Assembly (NCBI GenBank): GCA_038229055.1
Contig: JBBROU010000072.1
Span: 1-27,125 of the forward strand
Source: JANYJA01 sp038229055
GTDB lineage: Bacteria; Acidobacteriota; Terriglobia; Bryobacterales; Bryobacteraceae
Length of the DNA stretch: 27,125 nt
Reading direction: 5' to 3'
The notes beneath the pieces were generated by a model, which did no database searches, was not told the origin of the DNA, and saw nothing but the letters and a program-made list of their open reading frames with translations. The position numbers were made by a program, and so were the translations under genes. Positions 15,604 to 23,394 of this stretch are shown here, one piece after another. Within the stretch, counting starts at the first letter, position 1. Each line of letters opens with the position of its first letter.

Positions 15604-17091
15604 CGATATGGAAGGCGCCGCGAGGACTTCGATGGACTGGCCGTTCTGCGTCCACTGGGCAATTTTGCGGAAGTTGAGCAGCCTCCCAGCTTCGCCCGAA
15701 GTGAGTTGCGGCTCGTACCCGTAGTAGCCGTGCAGGAATTGAGCGAGCGCCGGCTGATCGACCAGATGCAGCGGGTCCCACATCAACGGATATATAACGA
15801 TAATGTCGATTTTTTCGTTTTGCAACGGTGCCAGGTTTGCCGCGCTGAAATCGGCGACCTCGCGGATTCGTAGAGGCTTGGCGACATAGCCGAACTCGGG
15901 ACGCCGCATCGCGGAAGCCAGCGGGAATGTGGTCGCGATGGTGGCACCGGGAAAACGCGCTTCGCAAAACGAGGCGGCACGCGCGTGCAAGCTGACGAAC
16001 GTCGCGAACGCCAGATTGTTTTCCATTGGGAACGGATATGGCGGATTGATCACACTCGCAGCGGCCAAAGCGGGCAGCAGCACCGCCTGACTCACCATCC
16101 GCCAGCGCGGCGTGTATGCAGAAAACGCCAAGGCGAACGCCGCATAGGCGAGTGGGAGCACCGGCAGCAGATAGCGTTCGAGAACCGCGCCCCCGAGGAT
16201 ACTCACCAGCAGGATGTGCGCAAGAGTTAGTGCGGCCACCACAGCCCAGGCGCGGCTGCGAAACAGCCGGGTGCGCCTCCAGGCAAAAATGAGCGCGACA
16301 GTTCCGATCCAGTGGAATGTACCGATGAACAGATAATAGAAACGCCGGACCAGCGCGAGCGTGAGGCGCACCGGATGGACGTTATAGAACGCGTTGTACT
16401 GGGTGAATTCGGCGCTGCCGAAAAGGTGCCCCGTGGCTTGGCGCAACAGCACCAGCCAGAGAACCAACGTCAGCAGCGGCAGAACAAACCAGAGCGCATC
16501 GCGCACCTTACGTTCCGCCAGCAGCCAGAATCCGAACAGCGCCGGAGCCACAATACCGGTCTCTTTGACCATCACCAGAGCCGTGCACACAAGCGCGGAC
16601 TGCAGGTACCGGCCCTGCAAAAACAGTAGCAGGGCGAAAGTCATCATCACCATGGCAGGCATATCGAGCTGCGCCAGCATGGATTGCGCGACGAACAGTG
16701 GCGACAGACAGAGCATCGCCAAAGCGGCGAAAGCGGGCGCGCCTTTGGCCCCCTGACAGAGCTCGATCGCGAGCAAGAACGCGCCAAGTCCGCCCAGCGA
16801 CGCCAGCAGCAGCATGGCGATTCGCGTGTGGGCGATCGAATACGCTGTGAGCTTCCAAAACACAGCGAGGTATGCCATCACGCCCGGCGGATGAACGTTC
16901 GGAACCGTGGTGTACGGAACCCAGGCGCCCGTGTGAAAGAGATCGAGCGATGCCGGAACGAACTGGCCAAGCTCGTCCCAATAATAAGGTAGATGCAAAA
17001 ACGGCGCGTGGGTAAGAAAGACGTCCAGCGCGATCAGTGCGAAAAAAATGCCGTAGGTTTGTAACCGGACCTTACGAACGGGTCCGACCAT
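15577..17091 (-). CDS. Polytopic membrane glycosyltransferase-like protein (GT-C/PMT type)
   Basis: A 504-aa protein with about ten hydrophobic segments between residues 12 and 350 and a soluble C-terminal part. The first extracytoplasmic loop carries YYWDELGQF, an acidic pair in the position of the catalytic or metal-binding Asp-Glu of GT-C transferases such as PMT and ArnT, followed by VPNVHPPGVMAYLAVFWKL, which matches the typical HPP segment of these proteins. They use polyprenyl-phosphate sugars to glycosylate proteins or lipids at the periplasmic face. Substrate and acceptor are not visible. ATG 17091 gives a basic N-terminus (KVRLQ) before the first helix, and the gene lies immediately after the DUF3467 stop, so the two are probably co-transcribed. 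Confidence 0.82.
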   Translation of the reverse strand: MVGPVRKVRLQTYGIFFALIALDVFLTHAPFLHLPYYWDELGQFVPASLDLFHTGAWVPYTTVPNVHPPGVMAYLAVFWKLTAYSIAHTRIAMLLLASLGGLGAFLLAIELCQGAKGAPAFAALAMLCLSPLFVAQSMLAQLDMPAMVMMTFALLLFLQGRYLQSALVCTALVMVKETGIVAPALFGFWLLAERKVRDALWFVLPLLTLVLWLVLLRQATGHLFGSAEFTQYNAFYNVHPVRLTLALVRRFYYLFIGTFHWIGTVALIFAWRRTRLFRSRAWAVVAALTLAHILLVSILGGAVLERYLLPVLPLAYAAFALAFSAYTPRWRMVSQAVLLPALAAASVINPPYPFPMENNLAFATFVSLHARAASFCEARFPGATIATTFPLASAMRRPEFGYVAKPLRIREVADFSAANLAPLQNEKIDIIVIYPLMWDPLHLVDQPALAQFLHGYYGYEPQLTSGEAGRLLNFRKIAQWTQNGQSIEVLAAPSISSLYGSVHH

Positions 17092-17385
17092 CTACTGCAC
17101 TATGCCCGTTTCAGAGTTCTGCGGTTCGAGCTTAATCTCGCCGAAGGTCGCTTCGTACTGGCTGATGTTCTGCTGCAGCACATTGAGCAGCGCCTTGGCC
17201 TGCTGCGGACTTACGTAGATGCCCTGAAAACTCTGGATAGAGACGTTATCGGGCGCGGTCTGATTCGCGATCCCGAACAACAGAAAGAAATCCCAGAGAT
17301 TCACGCGGATCTGCACGCTGTTGGCGTACGCCTCGCGGTAATCGGGGGATCGTTCAAGCTGGAGTTTGGTTGGGATCGGATTCAT
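17092..17385 (-). CDS. DUF3467 family protein
   Basis: A 97-aa cytoplasmic protein of the DUF3467 family: YANSVQIRVNLWDFFLLFG, then VSIQSFQGIYVSPQQAKALLNVLQQNISQYEATFGEI. The family is of unknown function and its members read as one compact alpha/beta unit. The open frame extends upstream to 17676, but the preceding residues are low-quality and overlap the divergent zinc-ribbon gene. ATG 17385, with a purine-rich AAGGGG just upstream, is therefore preferred; ATG 17433 (MSTVDARPP) is a second option. It is followed without a gap by the membrane glycosyltransferase and diverges from two zinc-ribbon microproteins. Confidence 0.82.
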   Translation of the reverse strand: MNPIPTKLQLERSPDYREAYANSVQIRVNLWDFFLLFGIANQTAPDNVSIQSFQGIYVSPQQAKALLNVLQQNISQYEATFGEIKLEPQNSETGIVQ

Positions 17386-17511
17386 GGCCCCTTCATGTTG
17401 TACCAGAGGGGGGCGTGCGTCAACAGTTGACATTTTTTTACGGTCGCTGCGCAAATTTGGCAAAACCTTTGCTATGCCTTTTGCGTCTGCGTTGTTGAGG
17501 AGACGCTTAAA

Positions 17512-17694
17512 ATGGAAGCCGCAGTTGAAAATCAGGTTCGCGCTCAGGTTCACTGCCCCATTTGCACGCATACGGTGGGAGCGGACGTTCAGTTTATTGC
17601 CAAGCGGGCGCGTGTAGTGCCCGGCCAAAAATGCCCGCGTTGCTCTTCCAAGCTGGACGCGAGTATGATTGTCCACTTACCCGCGGCGGCGTAA
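17512..17694 (+). CDS. Zinc-ribbon microprotein (60 aa)
   Basis: A 60-aa protein built around one rubredoxin-like zinc ribbon: C15xxC18 (HCPICTH) and C41xxC44 (KCPRCSS), separated by 22 residues that probably form the beta hairpin. There is a good GAGGAG ribosome-binding site about 9 nt before ATG 17512. It has no enzymatic motif; small ribbons of this kind usually mediate protein or nucleic-acid contacts. The next gene on the same strand is also a double-CxxC microprotein, and the divergent neighbour is DUF3467. It is a real gene rather than a shadow, because it has a strong ribosome-binding site, two paired CxxC knuckles and a normal stop. Confidence 0.72.
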   Translation: MEAAVENQVRAQVHCPICTHTVGADVQFIAKRARVVPGQKCPRCSSKLDASMIVHLPAAA

Positions 17695-17757
17695 TTTTCC
17701 GCACAGCCGATTGTGTTCCGTCTGGCGTTTTGACATAGTGAGAAGAGCGGGATAGGA

Positions 17758-17982
17758 ATGAAGCGAAAAACGCAGATAAAGCCTGACGACAAAATCGACC
17801 CAACATTCTTCGACCCGGCGCTGTTTTCTCTCGTTGAAGAAAAGTCCAAGGTCGTTTCCAAATGCAGCGTGTGCGGTGGCGAAACTACGGCCGATTCGCC
17901 GGAGCTTCTTTGCTGGGTGTGCCGTCGTCTGAAGATCAGTGCATGGCGCGACAGCGAACAGCAGATGCCCGCTCAGGAGTAG
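17758..17982 (+). CDS. Double-CxxC zinc-binding small protein (74 aa)
   Basis: A 74-aa protein with a basic start (MKRKTQIKPDDK), a short acidic/aromatic middle (DPTFFDPALFSLVEE) and a C-terminal zinc ribbon made by C36xxC39 (KCSVCGG) and C52xxC55 (LCWVCRR). ATG 17758 lies 64 nt after the previous zinc-ribbon gene, suggesting co-transcription. The zinc-ribbon loop is shorter (12 residues between knuckles) than in the neighbour (22), so they are related in type but are not obvious duplicates. No known family was recognised. A role as an adaptor, or as a transcription- or translation-associated factor, is conceivable, but nothing in the sequence proves it. Confidence 0.68.
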   Translation: MKRKTQIKPDDKIDPTFFDPALFSLVEEKSKVVSKCSVCGGETTADSPELLCWVCRRLKISAWRDSEQQMPAQE

Positions 17983-17986
17983 CTGC

Positions 17987-18892
17987 TCATCGCGCTACCT
18001 GTTCGTATACGTAACCTGCCGCAGCTACATCTTCGATCGCCAGCCCGTTCGATTTAAAAATTGTGATCTGATTCGGGTGCGTTCGGCCCTGCGTCCTGCC
18101 GCTAACGACGTCCTTCAGTTCCACCAGCCCCGCGCCATTCCAGCTCAGTTCCTGTTCCGCAAGCAGGATGTCGCCCGATTCCATACGAGCCTGCTCGATG
18201 GAATCGACGGCTACGACGGCGGCCCGAGCAAAGACGGCACCCGGAAGTTCGCGCTTGCCGGCCCAGTTTGAACCCATGGCGTTGATATGCGTGCCGGGCG
18301 AAATCCAGACATCTTCAAAAACGGGATCCTTCGCGCCGGTCGCGGTGACGACGATGTCGGCATTCTCTACCGCCGCGCGAGCCGACTTCGCAACCGTACC
18401 CCCGATGGCGTCGGCGAACTTCTCTCGCTTCTCCGCGTTACGGCTCCATACACGAACTTCGTGAATGTCACGCACGGCGCGCATGGCCGCAACCTGCGTC
18501 TCGGCCTGAAATCCGCTGCCAATCACTCCGAGCACAGCGGAATCGGGACGCGCGAGCAGATCCGTCGCGAAGCCGCTGGCTGCGCCGGTGCGAATCTGAC
18601 CCAAGGCGTTGGCTTCGATAGTGGCCAGCGGTGCGGCATCTTCCGAGCGGTATAGCAGAAACAGGAAATTAACGCCGTGCCGGGGATTGCTGGCGTATAT
18701 CTTCGCGCCGAAATACTTGGGGCCGCCGGCCGCCATGTAGTGCAGCACCGATCCGGTGGGCAGAATCACGCGGCGCCGCGGATGGTTGATCGCGCCGTGT
18801 GTCGCCAGTTCCTCAAAGGCCTGTCGCATCAGCTCGATCGCTTGCGGCATCCTCAGGTGCTGGCGAACCTGATGTTCCGTGATGTGAATCAT
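17987..18892 (-). CDS. Ornithine cyclodeaminase/mu-crystallin family protein
   Basis: A 301-aa NAD(P)-dependent enzyme of the OCD/mu-crystallin family, which includes ornithine cyclodeaminase, alanine dehydrogenase and ketimine or pyrroline-carboxylate reductases. The substrate-domain lysine K64 (FGAKIYAS) and R101 (GQIRTGAASG) are in place, and the Rossmann loop GSGFQAETQ starts at 125, with the expected VWSRNAEKREKFA continuation. The last third (HINAMGSNWAGKRELP, VAVDSIEQARMESGDI) matches the family. ATG 18892 is the natural start. It diverges from the anion permease with a gap of only about 21 nt and converges on the 74-aa zinc-binding protein. The exact substrate is not determinable. Confidence 0.9.
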   Translation of the reverse strand: MIHITEHQVRQHLRMPQAIELMRQAFEELATHGAINHPRRRVILPTGSVLHYMAAGGPKYFGAKIYASNPRHGVNFLFLLYRSEDAAPLATIEANALGQIRTGAASGFATDLLARPDSAVLGVIGSGFQAETQVAAMRAVRDIHEVRVWSRNAEKREKFADAIGGTVAKSARAAVENADIVVTATGAKDPVFEDVWISPGTHINAMGSNWAGKRELPGAVFARAAVVAVDSIEQARMESGDILLAEQELSWNGAGLVELKDVVSGRTQGRTHPNQITIFKSNGLAIEDVAAAGYVYEQVAR

Positions 18893-18913
18893 CTCTGTAG
18901 GGTACGCTCAAAG

Positions 18914-20138
18914 TTGAATCACCCGGCAGGGATCACGCTCGTCTCCATCCTGATATTTGTGGCGACTTATACGGTTGTAGCGATCGGGCGTGTGCCCGGT
19001 CTTCGCATTCGACCGGACGGGCGCTGCACTGGCCGGCGCGAGCCGGATGGTCGCGTGCGGCGTATTGAGCTTGCAAGAAGCCGAGCGCGCGATCGAACTG
19101 GACACGCTGATCATCCTGCTCGGGATGATGATTGTTGTGGCGCATCTCAAGCTCTCCGGCTTCTTTCGCCTGGTGAATGGATGGGCCCTGCGGCGCACGC
19201 ACCGGCCGCTGCCGATCCTGGCCGCGGTGCTGCTGATCTCTGGATTCTTCTCGGCATTTCTAGTGAACGACACCATCTGCCTGGCGATGGCGCCGCTGGT
19301 TTTCGACCTCGCGACGAGATTGAAGCGTAACCCCGTGCCCTATCTGCTGGCCGTCGCGATGGCGTCGAACATCGGGAGCACCGCGACCATCACTGGCAAC
19401 CCGCAGAACATCATGATCGGGAGCTTTTCGCACATCCCGTATGGACGATTCGCGATGGCATTGAGCCCGATAGCAGCGGCCGGTCTCGTCATTGCGATGG
19501 CGATGATCGCTGTCTACTATCGCCGGGACTTGACCGGCGGCACCGTGGAACCCGAACTGCCGCCGGAGCATTACAACCTTGCGTTGGTGCTGAAATCCGT
19601 CGTTATTACGGTCGCGATGGTCCTGTCATTCTTCGCCGGGCAACCCGTGGCGAAAGTGGCGATTGCTGCGGGCGGCCCGCTGCTGCTTACGCGGCGCGTG
19701 AAGCCGGCGAAGGTGTACCACGAGATCGATTTCCCTTTGCTGGTGCTCTTTGCTGGCTTATTCGTCGTCGTGGCCGGGATTCAGAAAACGGTATTCACTC
19801 CGGAAACGCTGGCATTCGCGCGGCACCTGCATCTGGAACGAGTCGCGGTGGTCAGCGCCGTTTCCGCGCTGCTGTCGAACATCGTCAGTAATGTACCGGC
19901 AGTTCTGGTCCTTAAGCCGTTTATTGAGCAGCTACCCGCACATCGCGATCAAGCCTGGTTCGCGCTCGCGATGAGCTCGACGCTGGCGGGCAACTTCACG
20001 ATCCTCGGCTCCGTCGCGAATTTAATCGTCGTGCAGCGCGCGCGTCGCGACGGCGTCGAAATCGGTTTCCGGGAATACTTCCGGCTTGGCGCTCCCCTCA
20101 CCCTGTTAACGCTGCTTCTGGGTGTGTGGTGGCTTTAA
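18914..20138 (+). CDS. SLC13/CitMHS-like anion permease with a 1-nt frameshift near its 5' end
   Basis: A polytopic permease of the ion-transporter superfamily (divalent anion:Na+ symporter or ArsB type). The body (from 19011) contains FFSAFLVNDTICLAMAPLVF, SNIGSTATITGNPQNI (a family signature loop), a repeat-like second half SNIVSNVPAVLVL and AGNFTILGSVANLIVV. Translation from TTG 18914 gives a first membrane helix (GITLVSILIFVATYTVVAIG) and RVPGLRI. One extra base at about 19010 then breaks the frame before DRTGAALAGA. Removing one base yields a continuous product of about 407 aa. A shortened start at GTG 18990 would lose the first helix and lacks a ribosome-binding site. It is either a recent pseudogene or a sequence error. 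The 3' end overlaps the convergent propeller gene by 33 nt. Confidence 0.78.
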
Positions 20139-21662
20139 GCCGAAGCAATAGACATTCGAATCGTGATCGACCGCGAACACGCGCCCATCCGAAATCGCGA
20201 GGCCGCTGAAGTGAACCCAGGAGGCCATTGCGTTGCCGCTGTTGTAGAGTTCCTTGCCGGTCTTGGCATCGAGCGCTTTCAGGACCGCTGGCCGCGTGTT
20301 CAACAGACGCTTCTCTTCGCCGCCATCCTGCACCGCGTTCTCGCCCGTGGCCAGACCGAACACGACTCCATTGGCTATCACCACCGGGTCCGGCAGATTG
20401 AAGTCGCCGGAAATCCATGCGGGCTCGAGCACCGGGCCTTGGGTTTTTGTATCCACCACCACCTTGAATGCCATGATGCTGCCATGCGGATTGTCTCCAT
20501 TAGTAATGGGGAACTTCGGCCCGTTCGCCGATGGCGGGCCGCCGAACGGCACATAGAGCCACGTCTGCCCTTCAACATCGCGCGCAGTCGATAGGCCGCC
20601 CCAGATCCCCAAACCCTGGCAGCAGATCGCTGTATCGTTGCCGAGCTTCGGAGAAGTATAGAGCGTGCTCTGATGATCGCCGCCGCCGAGCGCATCGGCG
20701 TCGAGCAGGTACACCACGCCTTCCTTCGATCCGTCGGCTATCAGGCTGCGATTGCGCCAGCCGAAATAGACGGGACTGGACGCGCCCAAATCCAAATCTT
20801 TCTTGTTGAGATACGACCAGTTCGCGGGTAGAAAATAATCCAGCAAATTGAGGTCGGCGAGCGAAGCCGAGATCACGGTATTCGAATAGTCGCCATCGAT
20901 CGGGTCGAACTTCCCGTCGGCCGTCGCGCCGTAGATCTTGCCATTAGTCCCGGCGATTGCGCCTCCGCGCCCCCAAATTCCCGCTGTATTCGTATTCGAA
21001 AGCAGCAACTGCTTCACCACCGGATGATGCGCGTCGCGAATGTTCACAGAGTAAAAGCCCGAAAGCCCGTTGCCGCAGCCTTGGGCAAGCGTGGTGTAGA
21101 TCACGCCATCCACCAGATTCAAGCTCCAGCTTTTGGCGAACGGCGCGACGAACTGTACCGGCCCATAACGGACTTTGCCGCTGCCGAGATCGAGGCCGAA
21201 CAACGCGCCATCGCCTGCGATCACATAGAGAATCGACGTACTTTTGTCGATGACGGGCGTCGACGTGATTCCGTTCGGACACAGGAACGTACCTTGATAG
21301 CCGCCCTTGCCCGGAAGCACCACCGACTTGAACGTGTGCGTCCAGAGTTCCTCGCCCGTTTCGGCATCCAGAGCGAAGACCTGGCTGCTGATGCCGGCGA
21401 CGTAGACCACGCTGCGCACGCCACGGCTCGTCGAGATGCCGCCCGCAACCACGGGCGCCGTCAGGGCCGATAGCCGGTAGGATTCGTTCTTGACTTTGGA
21501 TTTCCACTTCAAGCCGAGACCCGAAACGTTTTCGGGAGTCAGCGTCGTCTCTTCGAAGGCCCAACTGGAACGCTGGGGGTCGTGGCCGTAGGTCAGCCAA
21601 TCGGCCGCGTGCGCGGCTGCGGTAGCGAACACGAATGCAAGAGCAAGAGAACCGGTTTTCAT
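20106..21662 (-). CDS. Secreted PQQ-dependent dehydrogenase-like beta-propeller protein
   Basis: A 518-aa exported quinoprotein-like propeller. Residues 1-19 form a signal peptide ending AHA-A. The mature start DWLTYGHDPQRSSW is the usual opening of PQQ propellers, and several blades carry W-docking or LDAxTGxxLW-type repeats (ALDAETGEELWTH, LDLGSGKVRYG, ALDAKTGKELYNSG). GASSPVYFG followed by KEGVVYLLDADALGG matches the PQQ alcohol-dehydrogenase core. A vicinal Cys347-Cys348 pair (AICCQG) is present, but much later than the roughly residue-100 position of the classical disulfide ring, so enzymatic activity is uncertain. It diverges from a secreted lactonase with 46 nt between starts. Confidence 0.82.
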   Translation of the reverse strand: MKTGSLALAFVFATAAAHAADWLTYGHDPQRSSWAFEETTLTPENVSGLGLKWKSKVKNESYRLSALTAPVVAGGISTSRGVRSVVYVAGISSQVFALDAETGEELWTHTFKSVVLPGKGGYQGTFLCPNGITSTPVIDKSTSILYVIAGDGALFGLDLGSGKVRYGPVQFVAPFAKSWSLNLVDGVIYTTLAQGCGNGLSGFYSVNIRDAHHPVVKQLLLSNTNTAGIWGRGGAIAGTNGKIYGATADGKFDPIDGDYSNTVISASLADLNLLDYFLPANWSYLNKKDLDLGASSPVYFGWRNRSLIADGSKEGVVYLLDADALGGGDHQSTLYTSPKLGNDTAICCQGLGIWGGLSTARDVEGQTWLYVPFGGPPSANGPKFPITNGDNPHGSIMAFKVVVDTKTQGPVLEPAWISGDFNLPDPVVIANGVVFGLATGENAVQDGGEEKRLLNTRPAVLKALDAKTGKELYNSGNAMASWVHFSGLAISDGRVFAVDHDSNVYCFGLKPPHTQKQR

Positions 21663-21676
21663 TTAGCGAGAGATTG

Positions 21677-21682
21677 ATTATA
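21677..21682 (-). promoter_or_regulatory. Candidate -10 box for the quinoprotein gene
   Basis: A perfect TATAAT lies on the minus strand 15 nt upstream of the ATG at 21662, in the 46-nt divergent gap. No convincing -35 hexamer is seen at the normal distance, and the implied leader would be very short. Confidence 0.3.
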
Positions 21683-21726
21683 TCGGACAGTTTGCGTTCT
21701 GACGCACGATGCGATTGGATAGACGA

Positions 21727-22878
21727 ATGAGTTTCGATTCGTTTCTTTTGCGCGTGGTGCCGTGCCTGATAATCGCGCTGGCGATTCCCGCCGCCTTTTC
21801 CGCCGACTCCATCGCGTACTTCGGCACCTACACCAAGAACAAGAGCAAGGGAATTTACGCCTACCGTTTCCACCCCGCCACGGGCAACTTCACTGAGATC
21901 GGACTGGTCGCCGAGACGCCGAACCCGACCTGGCTCACCATTCATCCCAATCACCGGTTTCTTTATGCCGCGAATGAAATCGGAAACTACCAGGGCCAGA
22001 AGGCGGGCGCAATCACCGCGTATTCGCTGGACTCAAGAACGGGGAAGCTCACGAAACTGAATCAGGTCTCCTCGCGGGGCGACGGGCCGTGCCATCTGGC
22101 TGTCGACCAAACCGGCAAAGTGCTCATCGTGGCCAATTACGGCGGCGGGAGCATCGCGTCTTATCCGATTATGCCCGACGGATCGCTGGGCGAAGCCGCG
22201 ACGTTTATCCAGCATACCGGCACGGGCGGCACGCCGCCTCACCCAAGTCCGCCGCACGGCCATTCGGCGAACCTGTCTCCCGACAATCGGTTCGTACTGG
22301 TCGATGATCTGGGCCTCGACGAGGTGAAGGTCTACAAAATCGATTTAGCGAAAGCGACGCTGACGCCCAACGATCCGCCTTTCGCCAGGACGGCTGCCGG
22401 TGCGGGCCCGCGGCACCTCGCGTTTTCGCCTAACGGCAAATTCGTCTATAACATCAACGAACTGAATTCGACGTTGACCGTTTTCGCTTATGACAAGGCG
22501 CGCGGAGCGTTGAAGGAAGTGCAGACGCTCTCGACTCTGCCCGCCGGTTTTCACGGAGACAACAGCACGGCCGAAGTCGCAGTGCATCCGAACGGAGGTT
22601 TTGTCTACGGCTCGAATCGCGGACACAATAGCATCGCTGTATTTTCGGTGGAGAGCGCCACGGGAAAATTGAGTCTGGTGGAGCATGCGCCGACGAAGGG
22701 TAAGACGCCGCGCAGCTTCGAGATCACTCCGGACGGCGGTTACATGGTGGTGGGGAATCAGGATACGGACGACGCTTTTGTATTCAAGATCGATACCGCG
22801 ACGGGGAAGTTGACGCCGACGGGGCAGAAGCTCGAAATTGGCTCTCCGGTCTGCATTAAGTTCACGCCGGCTGGATAG
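21727..22878 (+). CDS. Secreted lactonase (6-phosphogluconolactonase-type, seven-bladed propeller)
   Basis: A 383-aa (389 from ATG 21709) exported lactonase-family propeller (Pgl/YbhE type). A hydrophobic signal (LRVVPCLIIALAIPAAFS-A) precedes the repeated blade pattern: AYFGTYTKNKSKGIYAYRFHPATGNF, NPTWLTIHPNHRFLYAANE, GPCHLAVDQTGKVLIVANYGGGSIASYP, HGHSANLSPDNRF, GPRHLAFSPNGKFVYNINE and a final DGGYMVVGNQDTDD. Conserved His and Arg positions in the central channel are present. Family members hydrolyse gluconolactones or cyclic muconolactones; the leader makes this a periplasmic sugar-lactone hydrolase candidate. It is the divergent partner of the secreted quinoprotein, which could supply the lactone. 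The exact start is uncertain. Confidence 0.88.
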   Translation: MSFDSFLLRVVPCLIIALAIPAAFSADSIAYFGTYTKNKSKGIYAYRFHPATGNFTEIGLVAETPNPTWLTIHPNHRFLYAANEIGNYQGQKAGAITAYSLDSRTGKLTKLNQVSSRGDGPCHLAVDQTGKVLIVANYGGGSIASYPIMPDGSLGEAATFIQHTGTGGTPPHPSPPHGHSANLSPDNRFVLVDDLGLDEVKVYKIDLAKATLTPNDPPFARTAAGAGPRHLAFSPNGKFVYNINELNSTLTVFAYDKARGALKEVQTLSTLPAGFHGDNSTAEVAVHPNGGFVYGSNRGHNSIAVFSVESATGKLSLVEHAPTKGKTPRSFEITPDGGYMVVGNQDTDDAFVFKIDTATGKLTPTGQKLEIGSPVCIKFTPAG

Positions 22879-22891
22879 GAGTCGCGCTTCT

Positions 22892-23380
22892 CTAATCGAA
22901 GATCGTTGGCCACTCGGGACGGCGGCGGTGTTCGAACGCCATCTGAATAGCGGAGGAATTTCGTCTTCGGCGAAGAATCCAACGGCGCTGGTCTCATGGC
23001 TTGCGGTCGAAGCGCCTCCACCCATCTCGCACTCGAAAATCAGCTTGAACGAAGCGAAAGGGATCGGTGGATGCGGATGCTTGTCGCGCTGCAGACCGCA
23101 AACAGTTTCACCGCACGTGTCTCGTATCCGGATTCTTCACGGATTTCGCGCACCACGGATTCGGCCGCGCTCTGCCCACATCGGCCCAGTCGCCCGGCAG
23201 CGTCCAGCCGCCGTCCTCGCGCTCCTGGACCAGCAGCACGCGATCCTCCTGGAACACGGCGCCGCGCACGTCAATTTTCGGCGTCGCGTAACCGTCGTCA
23301 TGCGAAAACATCCGTTCGAAGCGAGAGGCTTCGCCGCCCCACTGCGCGGCCATCGTCTCGGCCGCAATCGCGCGGACTAC
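22892..23380 (-). pseudogene. NUDIX hydrolase remnant (5'-truncated, three frame disruptions)
   Basis: Joined reading recovers a NUDIX hydrolase (YjhB/ADP-ribose pyrophosphatase-like). Frame 1 gives VRAIAAETMAAQW through KIDVRGAVFQEDRVLLVQER and WTLPGDWADV. A 1-nt loss at about 23176 shifts to AAESVVREIREESGYETRAVKLFAV, which completes the NUDIX box GX5EX7REUXEEXGU. A second 1-nt loss at about 23092 shifts to QRDKHPHPPIPFASFKLIFECE and then ETSAVGFFAEDEIPPL. A third disruption at about 22950, which also seems to lose roughly ten codons relative to relatives, leads to IQMAFEHRRRPEWPTIFD and a stop at 22892. The usual first 30-40 residues before VRAIAAE are absent, cut off close to the end of the neighbouring gene. 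Open reading frames here are fragments of this gene or shadows of it. Confidence 0.85.
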
Positions 23381-23394
23381 TGAACCCGATGCAT

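Noticed and set aside
17386..17676. An N-terminal extension of DUF3467 to 17676
   Set aside because: The extra residues are not family-like and overlap the divergent zinc-ribbon gene, which has a strong ribosome-binding site.
18990..20138. Permease starting at GTG 18990
   Set aside because: It lacks a ribosome-binding site and would discard an obvious first membrane helix encoded just upstream in the adjacent frame.
20944..21954. A 336-aa minus-strand open frame spanning the quinoprotein start
   Set aside because: It is a shifted frame of the quinoprotein plus the antisense of the lactonase; it is Arg-rich with no motif.
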